The position numbers and the translations under genes are program-made. Source: Verrucomicrobiota bacterium (GTDB lineage: Bacteria > Verrucomicrobiota > Verrucomicrobiia > Limisphaerales > UBA8199). Taken from it: a stretch of DNA of 38,219 bases. The stretch covers positions 1 to 38,219 of the forward strand of contig PSRM01000352.1 of NCBI GenBank assembly GCA_003176045.1, in the 5' to 3' direction. Shown one piece after another: positions 1 through 8,600 of the stretch (its first letter is position 1; each line of letters opens with the position of its first letter). The notes beneath the pieces were generated by a model, which did no database searches, was not told the origin of the DNA, and saw nothing but the letters and a program-made list of their open reading frames with translations.

Positions 1-404
1 AATATCTTTTGCTCCCGGCGCGGAGGGGGGCAAACTTCGTCCTCCACTTCGTCGCTCACTTGGTCGGCCGGCTTTACCAGTTTTTGCGCCCCTTGTCTGG
101 TTGCGCCCTGAGATCGTTTCCCTTGTGAGCAACCTGTGAATAACTTTTCCACTTTTCTTCTTGTAAGGCCATAACACCTCATGCGATAAACGCCTCAGTC
201 TCCTGATCTTCGCTCGGGCTTGCCCCGAAAGTTTCGGGGCTGGGTTGTTGGCTCACTGTGAAGGTTGTTTACGGGTACATGAAGATAAACGCGGTTTCGG
301 CAACAAGCGCTCGTGACCCTGTGGTTCGCTGGGTCATGGACCTCGGCTTCCCATTTCCCTCCCGTCCTGTTGTGCCTTGGCTTCCAGCTTTCTCGTCCCT
401 GGTT
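1..404. other. Leading spacer without a convincing gene
   Basis: No open frame here has protein-like character. The only structure I see is a perfect stem at 222-240 (GCCCCGAAA / TTCGGGGC around GT), which could be the end of an upstream transcript or one more of the palindromes common in this window. No T-run follows it, so it is not a classical terminator. A single DnaA-box-like 9-mer at 135-143 (TGTGAATAA) stands alone. Confidence 0.4.
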
Positions 405-539
405 ATGAACAAAAAGTGGGTTGGCGTTATTTTAGCACTTTGTACCGCATCGTCCGTTCGGGCCGATGATTCTCAACTATCCGGGCCTGGCGGCGGCGTC
501 ACAGCGGCCCCGCCACCCGCCCCAGCCTACGTCAATTGA
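405..539 (+). CDS. Possible 44-residue secreted peptide
   Basis: I do not recognise this. The frame opens upstream at 258, but the stretch from ATG 405 alone looks protein-like: a short basic start (MNKKW), a hydrophobic core (VGVILALC) and a small-residue end (SSVRA-DD), which together resemble a Sec signal peptide. A Gly/Pro/Ala-rich tail follows (GPGGG, APPPAPA). The mature part would be only about 25 residues. The stop codon at 537-539 overlaps the left arm of the inverted-repeat element at 538-659, so that element may also end the transcript. No clear ribosome binding site is visible. It may instead be a decayed 5' fragment of a larger secreted protein, or chance coding. Confidence 0.3.
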   Translation: MNKKWVGVILALCTASSVRADDSQLSGPGGGVTAAPPPAPAYVN

Positions 540-659
540 AAGAGGTCAACCCATAGCATGGTTCATTTTGTCATTGACGAACACTGGACCCTTGTCTCGC
601 CGCAATTTCAGCCTACAATATGAATGAACAACGAACCGTGCTATGGGTTGACCCCTTTC
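538..659. repeat. 122-bp element with 27-bp terminal inverted repeats
   Basis: The arms at 538-564 and 633-659 are inverted repeats matching at 25 of 27 positions (shared core GGTCAACCCATAGCA), around a 68-bp non-coding centre. The size and long near-perfect ends fit a MITE or REP-type element. As RNA it would also form a very stable hairpin just after the preceding short frame, so a terminator role is possible. No flanking target duplication is obvious. Confidence 0.6.
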
Positions 660-713
660 ACGACACGCCTTTCATTCCAGCTCGGTACTAAGTGCTCAGG
701 CCGCTGGCTCTGT

Positions 714-3700
714 TCAGGGAGGAGAGCGGAGCCGATAGAAGACGGCGCTGTCGTGATGCTCGAGGGGGACGGCCACCGGGTTATTCGTTCCAGAGGGCGC
801 ATCGAACCAGCTTCCAGCCATTAACCGATTGGTCTGCGCCTGCAGCCGCCAGCCCGGATAGTTGGCGGGCCAGGACAAGAGCAGGTTGGTTCCGGCCATC
901 GAATAGCTGAGGACGGGCAGGAGAGGTTCGGCAAATTGGCTGTCCAGGCCATCGGTTCGGCCCGCACTTGTAACGGCCACCGAATGAAAGTGATAGGTGG
1001 CGCCTGGGACCAGGCCGCTGAGCTGGAAGCTTGCCTGAACATTTGTATAACTGGCGGGCTGACTTCCGGCCGCGGTCGAGTTGGTGTAGCCGAAGGCGCT
1101 GCCCCATTCGAACCACCAGGTGACAGGCGCTCCATTGCCGTTGACTACGCCGTTGAGCGTAGCCAGGTCGTTGGCGATGGCTGAGGCCGGCAGGGTGGTG
1201 GCAACGGGCGCGAAGGGAATGGTGGAAGCTGCCCAGCTCACGCCATTGCTCAAAGTGCCGGCGTTGCTCGACGCGCCGCTGGCATCGTAGATCACGGAGC
1301 CGCCACATTCGTCCAGGCGCCAATAAGCTGCCAAACCGGTTTCTGAGCCAACCAATGCGCGGTTCATGGTGGCCTGAATTTGGGCCTGGTCGCGCGCCAG
1401 CGACCAGATTCGAATTTCATCCAACTGCCCTCTCAGATGATTTGAATAACGACCCGGGATGTCCGCGGCGATTTGGGCCAGGCCGAGAGCATTGGTGGCG
1501 GGTTGAGAATCTTTCAACACACCGTTGACGAAGAGTTGAATGTTGGTGGTCATTACGAACGCAAGGTGTGTCCACGCGCCCGTGGGCGCACTGTAGTTAA
1601 ATGCATAATCGTTCACGCCGAATTGGGTGAACCCGACTTTTCCTGTGCCTGAAAATTGTTCGAGTTTGAGCGCAGTGGCCGCGTCTCCGATGAGGATAGC
1701 TGAGTTATCAAAGGCCGGCTGGCGATTCACCCAGAATTCGGCTGTCCACGGCGGCGCCAGCGGAGCGCGCCCGAGCCGGACGACGCCGTTGCTGCCGTCA
1801 AAGTTCAGCGCGCAGCCGGGTTGGGTCGGCGGCGGCGGCGGGCTGACGGCTGGAAACAGCGGGTCCGTCACCACGACGTTGTCAATAAACCAATAGCCGT
1901 TGGTGAGCCCCGCTGCAGTCGCCATGTGCCATCGCAAGCGCACCTGCTGACCGGCAGCCGCCGCGGGCAGATTGACGTAAACCGGCAACCAACCTCCCGA
2001 ATCGCCGGTCCAGGCTGACTGTCCTGCCAGAGGGTTGCCATTGGTGAGGACACCATTATAGCCGTCCTGCGCAAACGAGCCGCCCGCGGCAATGATTCCC
2101 TGAAACGGTTGATTGCCCAGCGATATCTCCAGAACACATCCGTCGGTAAGATTACTGCTGCTGAAAGCCGTCAGGAAGTAAAGCTGCGCTCGAGGGCTGG
2201 TGACCGTGAAGGTGGGCGAGGTGAGAGAGCTTTGGCCGGCAGTTTGAAGGGGCGTGAAGACGCTGGTGTTGGTTGTCACCTGCGCAAATTCATCTTCACC
2301 GCCGTCGCCCGTTGTGTTCACGGGCGGGCTGGTGGTTGTCAGCCAGGCCGAGGCGAACCCGCTGTTGGTGCTGGTCCAGCCGGCGGGCAAAACGGGTGAC
2401 TGCGCGGCTTCGAAGTCCTGGGCCACCGGGTAACTCGGAATCCCCAAACGAACAGGCACACTGACCTGGCCAAGATAGTTGCTCTGGTCTTGCAGTTCGA
2501 AGGTGAGCTGGACCGTATCTCCCGGGCCGGCTCCTGGCGAATTGGTAGCGCCGCTGGCTCGAAACACGAACGTTCGCGAGACGGCCGCTCCCTGGGCGAA
2601 CACCGCGCCGTAAGTTTGGATTCCGCTCAGAGGCATGATTTGGGCTGAGGGCAGCAAAGTGGCCACCAGGTTGCTTGAGTCTATCGGCGCACTGTTGCGC
2701 AGGGGCAATACGAATTCGGTTTCGTCTCCCGGGTAGGCCCAATAGTCGGCCGGGCAACTCAGGCACGGCGGCTGGGGGCATCTCAGGCAATCAGCCGGGT
2801 TCCAGACGATCAGCGGCATGGCATGGAACTGCAGCACAAAGGCACCGCGGCCATGGGTGAAGGCAGTGAGCTGGCTTTTGGCGTTGAACCGCAGGTCGAA
2901 CACCGCCACGTTCGGCATCCCTTGCGCCGGCCCGTGGTGCGCCCAGGAAACGGCGCCATCGCTGCTGGCCCAAACTCCGGCATCCGTACCCACATAGATC
3001 GAAGTTGAGTTGTTTGGGTCAACGGCCAGGCAGTTGTTCGGCAAATCCACTGGTGGGCTCATGTTCACCCACGCGGGAGAAGCCGACAGCGCGTTCTGGG
3101 CCTTGAACAAGTGGCCCGGGTGGCCGGGAGTGGTCGCATCAAAGCCAGAAAGCGTAACAAAGAGCACGTTGGCATCGGCAGGACTAAACGCCATCCCGCT
3201 GATGTAGCGGTCCGGCACGGCATTGCCAGGATCAAGGTCGGTCCACGAATTCCCGCCATTTGACGTAATTTTCATTTGGCCATCTTCCGTCCCAAACGCA
3301 TAGGTCCGCCCAGTGGCATCGGACGGCGCGAACGCCATTGCGCTGATTGGGACCGGGGAGCCGTTGTGGAGCATGAGCGGGCCATTGGCTGTCCAGGCGG
3401 GAGTGGTGGCGGTGAATAGATGGTCGCAGCGGTAGAGCCTGGCAGATCCGGCGATGAACAGATCGTCCAGCCGAGGGCATCTTTCGAAATGGATGAAGAA
3501 CTGGCTGGTGAATGGCAGTGCGTCACTGATACCGCCGCTGCAATTAACAAAGTGGCTTCCATCCTGCGTTCGGAAGATTTCTGGTTGGGGTGTTGTTCCG
3601 TCCGCTTTGTTGAGAGTTTCAATAGAAACGATCCAATCGAGGCTCGGGCTGGCGGACGAGATCGCGCAATCACCTCCGTCTCCTCCATACAGATACTTCC

Positions 3701-5096
3701 AGACGGGATTGCCGGTGTACAGTGCTGCGCAATTGTCCTGGATACCGGCCAGAGTCCAATTGCCGCTGCCGGAGGGGTCCACCGCGCCTTTGTGAATCTG
3801 GATGTTGGCCAGACCGGCATTAAGGTTCTGCCAGGAACCAGATACTGAGCTGTCGCTCAGCCACACGCCTCCATCGTTGCCCAACAGCATACTGGCACTG
3901 TTGCCGCTGCCGGGAACCCAGGCCATGGCGTGGTTGTCCGGGTGTATTTGGCTGCTGACCGTTGTCCAGGCCGAGGAGTGATACCGCAGCACATTGTAGT
4001 CGCACAAATAAAGTGTGCCGGCGTCGTTCGGATCTACCAGCAATGCAAAGTAATACCAGGAGCGGGGTTCGCCCTTATTATAGGATGCCGACGTCGTATC
4101 ACGGAGGATCGGCGCGGGCGGCAGGGCGGTCCAGACTGGCGTGGTGTCCCAAGCGTTGGAGGTGCGCCAAATGCCCAGCAGGTCAGCCGTGTAATAAGTT
4201 CGTTTCCCCGAAACGGCCACGTACAGAGTATTAGGATCCGACGGGGCCAGCGCCGTGACGATACGGCCCATATCGGCGGGGTTGGCCAGCGATGTCCATG
4301 GCCCGTTGATCAGTTGCGATGAATTCCAAATGTCGGTTGTCCGATAGACGCCATTCTGCGGAGCGCCATAAATTTCGCCCAGCGCCGCATACTGCCAGCC
4401 GAAATTGTACGGGTTCATCTCCAGGGCGGTGGCCTCGCCATCAAGCACGTGCGTGAAGTTGTTGCCGCTGTCGGAAGAAATGAACACGCCCCGCGGCGGC
4501 GCCCCGGCCGGCACGGGCGGGCTGATCCCGTTTTCGCCCACGCCCAATCCGCCGCGCACCGTCGCTATCGCAACCAAACTGGGATTCAGGCTTTGGAACG
4601 GGGTATTGACTCTAATAGCGCTGAAGGCACTTTTTGCGAACATCGCGTTGCGCATTTGCCAGTGCGTGCCGCCATCGGTGGACACCAGCAACCCGCCGCC
4701 GGCATAGTCGTCGCCTCGAAAATTGGGTTCACCCGTGCCGGCATAAACTATGGATGGATTGCCCGGATAAATCGCAAATGCGCCCATGGCCAGCGATGCC
4801 TGGTCATCGGTGCGCGCATACCAGGTATGGCCCGAATCGGTGGTTTCCCAGATGCCTCCCTGCGCCGCACCAATCAGCCAATGGGCCGCATTCGATGGGT
4901 CCACTGACACCGCCGCCACGCGCCCTGCCGCCTGGCCACCGTTCCAACCCGAGCCGATCGCCGCCGGACCGATGCTGACCCACTGCGGGATCTGCGCCCT
5001 GCCTTCACGGACCGAAAGTACGACTACAAGTACAACCACCGGGAAGACGGCCCAGGAGACGATAGCGCGATTGTAGGGGTTCACCGGCCTAGTCAA
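714..5096 (-). CDS. Giant secreted BNR/sortilin-type beta-propeller protein with LamG domain
   Basis: This is a roughly 1,460-residue exported protein. The first residues (NPYNRAIVSW...VVVLVVVLSVREGRAQ) form a signal peptide or membrane anchor ending near AQ. Residues about 40-745 carry repeated BNR/VPS10-like blades with SxDGG/SSDSG-type motifs (TTDSGHTW, STDGGTHW, TSNGGNSW), as in sialidase and photosynthesis-stability-type propellers. About 760-885 looks like a CARDB-like beta domain, about 890-1077 a jelly-roll anchor J/MAM-like domain, about 1092-1265 a LamG/concanavalin fold (ALNFDGSNGVVRLG ... LDEIRIW), then an Fn3-like domain, then a short C-terminal domain ending in FYRLRSPP that resembles the tails of other secreted proteins here. 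The longest frame starts with TTG at 5096; GTG at 5084 is an equal alternative. It is divergent from the GH25 gene. Its ligand is unknown; glycan or surface binding is an inference. Confidence 0.85.
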   Translation of the reverse strand: MTRPVNPYNRAIVSWAVFPVVVLVVVLSVREGRAQIPQWVSIGPAAIGSGWNGGQAAGRVAAVSVDPSNAAHWLIGAAQGGIWETTDSGHTWYARTDDQASLAMGAFAIYPGNPSIVYAGTGEPNFRGDDYAGGGLLVSTDGGTHWQMRNAMFAKSAFSAIRVNTPFQSLNPSLVAIATVRGGLGVGENGISPPVPAGAPPRGVFISSDSGNNFTHVLDGEATALEMNPYNFGWQYAALGEIYGAPQNGVYRTTDIWNSSQLINGPWTSLANPADMGRIVTALAPSDPNTLYVAVSGKRTYYTADLLGIWRTSNAWDTTPVWTALPPAPILRDTTSASYNKGEPRSWYYFALLVDPNDAGTLYLCDYNVLRYHSSAWTTVSSQIHPDNHAMAWVPGSGNSASMLLGNDGGVWLSDSSVSGSWQNLNAGLANIQIHKGAVDPSGSGNWTLAGIQDNCAALYTGNPVWKYLYGGDGGDCAISSASPSLDWIVSIETLNKADGTTPQPEIFRTQDGSHFVNCSGGISDALPFTSQFFIHFERCPRLDDLFIAGSARLYRCDHLFTATTPAWTANGPLMLHNGSPVPISAMAFAPSDATGRTYAFGTEDGQMKITSNGGNSWTDLDPGNAVPDRYISGMAFSPADANVLFVTLSGFDATTPGHPGHLFKAQNALSASPAWVNMSPPVDLPNNCLAVDPNNSTSIYVGTDAGVWASSDGAVSWAHHGPAQGMPNVAVFDLRFNAKSQLTAFTHGRGAFVLQFHAMPLIVWNPADCLRCPQPPCLSCPADYWAYPGDETEFVLPLRNSAPIDSSNLVATLLPSAQIMPLSGIQTYGAVFAQGAAVSRTFVFRASGATNSPGAGPGDTVQLTFELQDQSNYLGQVSVPVRLGIPSYPVAQDFEAAQSPVLPAGWTSTNSGFASAWLTTTSPPVNTTGDGGEDEFAQVTTNTSVFTPLQTAGQSSLTSPTFTVTSPRAQLYFLTAFSSSNLTDGCVLEISLGNQPFQGIIAAGGSFAQDGYNGVLTNGNPLAGQSAWTGDSGGWLPVYVNLPAAAAGQQVRLRWHMATAAGLTNGYWFIDNVVVTDPLFPAVSPPPPPTQPGCALNFDGSNGVVRLGRAPLAPPWTAEFWVNRQPAFDNSAILIGDAATALKLEQFSGTGKVGFTQFGVNDYAFNYSAPTGAWTHLAFVMTTNIQLFVNGVLKDSQPATNALGLAQIAADIPGRYSNHLRGQLDEIRIWSLARDQAQIQATMNRALVGSETGLAAYWRLDECGGSVIYDASGASSNAGTLSNGVSWAASTIPFAPVATTLPASAIANDLATLNGVVNGNGAPVTWWFEWGSAFGYTNSTAAGSQPASYTNVQASFQLSGLVPGATYHFHSVAVTSAGRTDGLDSQFAEPLLPVLSYSMAGTNLLLSWPANYPGWRLQAQTNRLMAGSWFDAPSGTNNPVAVPLEHHDSAVFYRLRSPP

Positions 5097-5210
5097 GCAA
5101 ATGAAACGCTTTTGTCAAGGGCGTATCCTGTATCCAAATTCTCTGAGGCTGTGCCTCATTAGAATTATTTCACAACATCTGGGCGCTCAAAAAACCGGCA
5201 AAAAAAGCTG

Positions 5211-5240
5211 TTGACAATCTGAGTTAGGAAAGCTCATAAT
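5211..5240 (+). promoter_or_regulatory. Sigma70-type promoter of the GH25 gene
   Basis: A perfect -35 box TTGACA (5211-5216) is followed after 18 bases by CATAAT (5235-5240), five of six matches to the -10 consensus. Transcription would start near 5247, giving a leader of about 435 bases up to ATG 5682, or a much shorter one if translation starts at GTG 5301 or ATG 5349. It is the best housekeeping-type promoter I see in the window. Confidence 0.65.
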
Positions 5241-5390
5241 TACTCTAATGCCACTCCTTCCCTCGCCCGCGACGCCGGAAATTCTTTCTGGTTTAGCTGG
5301 GTGGCCAGATTCGGCGCTTCCCCGGCGCCGCGAACAACTGTAATTCAAATGCACCCAATTAATTCCCAGAATAATTCCCAGAAACTGCAA

Positions 5391-5638
5391 GACTACGGGA
5401 CTACAGGACTACAAGACCACGAGACCACGGGACGGCGAGACCACGGGACCACAAGACCACAAGACTACGGGACCACGAGATTACAGGACTACAAGACCAC
5501 GGGACTACAAGGCTACGAGACTACAAGACCACAGGACAACAAGACTACAAGACCACAGGACAACAAGACTACAAGACCACAGGACAACAGGACTACAAGA
5601 CCACAGGACAACAGGACCACAGGACGACGCGACAGCAG
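5391..5638 (+). repeat. Octanucleotide tandem array, 31 units
   Basis: Thirty-one consecutive 8-base units of the form GACYACRR run with no insertion or deletion. Units 17-28 form a higher-order 24-base period (GACTACAA GACCACAG GACAACAR, four times). All units conserve the frame of the downstream GH25 gene, where the array would read as an 8-residue period (KTTRPQDN). It lies between the promoter and the likely signal-peptide start, so it is either an unusual leader or an N-terminal extension. There are no unique spacers, so it is not a CRISPR. Confidence 0.9.
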
Positions 5639-5681
5639 GGCCACGTTTCACTCACGTTTCACGTCTCACGCCTGTCGTTTC

Positions 5682-8600
5682 ATGTTTCAGTTCGCCGCGT
5701 GCCTCGTTTTGGCCGGGTCCGTTCCGAGCGCCCGCGCCCAGCGCGCGCTGGGGCTGGATGTCTCTTCCTACCAGGGCTCGATCAATTGGGGCAGTGTGCA
5801 TGGATCGGGCCGGAGTTTTGCTTATGCCAAGGCGACCGAAGGCACGGGAGTTACAGACGGCTACTTCACCGCCAATATGAACAATGGCAAGGGCGCGGGC
5901 ATGCTGATGGGCGCTTACCATTTCGACCACGCCAATGCCGACACCCCGGGTTCGGAGGCCAGCCATTTCTGGGGCGTCATTAGTCCTTACGTGAAAGGCG
6001 ACGGCCAATCGCTTGCCCCGATGCTCGATGCCGAGGTTTTCGGCAACGTAGGGGCCAGCAGCTTTGCAGATTGGGCCAACCAGTTTTGCAATACGATTGT
6101 AAACAACGCGAACGGCGCGGGCGTCAAATGCACCTGCACTATCTATGTCAGCGCCTGCAATGCCGCCAACCTCTGCGGCGCCACCTCCTGGCAGCCGTGG
6201 ATTGCCGATTGGAACGGACAGAATCCTGAATCCAGTACTCCCTGGACGGTCTGCAGCGGCGATAACTGCTGGGGCGGCGGCGCCTGGACCCTTTGGCAGT
6301 ACAGCGACACCGGCTCAGTTTCGGGTATCGGCGGGAACGTGGACCTGGACGTGTATAACGGCGGCTCCGCATCGCCATTGCTCGCTACGAGCGCCAATGT
6401 GAATAATGCGGCTTACGTCAATGCCAGCTTCCCTACCAGCGTTCAAACGGGCCAGGTTTTCACGGCCACTGTGACCATGAACAACAACGGCACGATCCCC
6501 TGGACCAGCGGAGGTGGAAATCCTTATCGGCTCGGCTCCCAGGCGCCGCAGGACAATACGACCTGGGGCTTTGGCCGGGTGAACCTGCCCTCCTCGCCAA
6601 TCAACGCGGGCGCCAACTGCACGTTTACATTCAACTGCACGGCCCCCATGACCGCCGGCAATTACAATTTCTCCTGGCGCATGGTCCAGGAAGGCGTCCA
6701 ATGGTTCGGGGACACTATGGGACCGTTCACCATCGCCGTCGTGCTCCCGGGGACGTCTCTCTCGGGCGGATGGTGGGGCAATCGCGATATGAATCCCAGC
6801 GCTTTTGGCGGTGGCTGGGCCACCCTTGGCGATTGCGGCACTTATTGGTACATCTACAGCCACTTTACCAGTTGCGCAGCCCGTGCCTTTAACATGACTT
6901 TCGATCCCGGCTTTGTTTGGAACGGGAAGGGTTACATCCACATGGACTGGGTCAATGCCGGCAACGGAGCCGAGACAGTCCTGACCATGCGCTACCGCAA
7001 CCAGGCCGGTTCTCTCACAGGCACCACCACCGTCTGGAACGATTGCGCCCACACATGTAGCTGGCAATCGGTCCTCGATGGCGAAACTGGTGACGTCTAT
7101 CAATGGAACGGCATCTATCGCAATGCCGATGAAGATACCACCAGCGCCAGTCCTGCCTGCGGCAGTGTTTGCGGCGTGGCCCCAAGCGCCGGCCGCGAAA
7201 TTCATATGTACGGGGACAAATGGGTTTATCTGAACGACTGGGTGGTCTTCGGTGGCTATGGCAATCTGACGGGTGTTTCAACTGTGGGCAGCGGCTTCAA
7301 TAACCCCTTTGGCGAGAGCGGCACCTACGTTTACCCGGCCATTGATACCACCCACGGCAATTACTTCGCCAACAACCTCTATGGCGGTCACGTGCCCTTC
7401 CGCCTGCAGACGGGAGATTGTGGCACCGCCAGTCAAGCCAATTACCTCAACTTCAAGGGCAACGCCAGCAATGCGGGCAATAATAATTGCGATAACTGCG
7501 ACTGCTACGCATACGCCTGGGTGCAAACCCCGTCCGGCGCCGGGCCGCAATGGGGCGTTGGCTCCGATGATGGTAATCGCATCTGGCTAAACGGCACATT
7601 GATCGCGGACAACAACACCGCCCGCGGCGTGACCTGGGACCAGGACCGTTTCCTGCCCACTGGGATGGGGGCCGGATGGAACCGCGTCCTCTTCAAGGTA
7701 CACCAGGGCGGCGGTGGCGCAGGCGGGGTGATCAGCTTGCATAACGGCAGTGACTTCCACCAGGTCGAGCCCAGTGTCTATATGCAGCCCGATCGTTACA
7801 ATGGTTTCAGCGTCGCCTACGAGCAGCCCAGTTGGTATCCGACCATTACTCCGAACATCGTCTATGGCAACGGTTCGCCCACCAACGCCGCATCGCTCTA
7901 CGGCAACAACACGTCCGTCACCATCAGCGGCTCATCCAGCATCAATGCCGGCTCGCCCGTTCCTTATTGGCGCACCATGCAGTTTCAGTGGGGATACGGC
8001 ATTGCCGGCGACTCCAACTACGCCGACGTGAGCGACACACCCACTGCCGCAAACTGGTCGCACACCCAAAACGGCGTGACGGGCCATCGCCGCTTCCACC
8101 TTTTCGCTGTGAGCCAATCAGGCCGCACTTCATTCCAGGATAACGGCTTGAGTGGCGGCTGGACGTGGTCTGATTCCGGCAATTACGGGCGTTACTACGA
8201 CATTTACGTGGATAATGTTGCCCCGGTTAATCCGAGCTTTTCCAGTGTGACGGTGGCGGGCACAAACCAGGTCAATCTCGCCTGGACCATCCCGCTCGAT
8301 CAGGGCGTAAACATCGCCAATAGCGCCACCGAGAACTCGACCGGCGTCACTTCAGGCGGCGCAAACGGTTACGTGCGCGGGGACGTCGGCATCCAGACCT
8401 ATCACAACGGAGACGTTGCGTCAGGGTGGAGCACGGCGACCTCTTTCAGCGACACCGGCCTGGTCCCAAACACCTCTTACACCTACACTCTCGAAGCTCG
8501 CGACAACAACAGCGGCGCCCGAGGTGCCTGGTACAATTCTACCGGTCCTCAAAGTACGAATACGGTTTGGACTCTCTCCGCGCCGCCGGTCTCAGGCAGC

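Larger units (their letters stand above)
5097..5681. other. Divergent intergenic region with promoter and octamer array
   Basis: The spacer separates the minus-strand propeller gene from the plus-strand GH25 gene. It holds a small perfect hairpin (TGAGGC-TGT-GCCTCA, 5144-5158), a strong promoter for the plus-strand gene and a 248-bp octamer array. The stretch 5642-5690 is also repetitive (variants of CACGTTT/CACGTCT). The GH25 reading frame remains open through the array from GTG 5301 and ATG 5349. Confidence 0.7.

Noticed and set aside
135..143. DnaA-box-like TGTGAATAA near the left end
   Set aside because: A single 9-mer with no cluster, no AT-rich unwinding region and no dnaA/dnaN gene; expected by chance.
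5090..5118. Minus-strand promoter with TTGACA at 5113-5118 for the giant propeller gene
   Set aside because: The matching -10 position (TGACTA) is poor and would fall on the likely start codon.
5391..5638. CRISPR array
   Set aside because: Units are 8 bases and contiguous, with no unique spacers and no cas genes nearby.
5301..5681. N-terminal part of the GH25 protein as certain coding sequence
   Set aside because: It would bury the signal peptide behind about 127 residues of translated repeat; kept only as an open possibility.
6315..7205. 296-residue minus-strand frame opposite the GH25 gene
   Set aside because: Shadow of a GC-rich gene; Ala/Gly/Val-rich composition without domain pattern.
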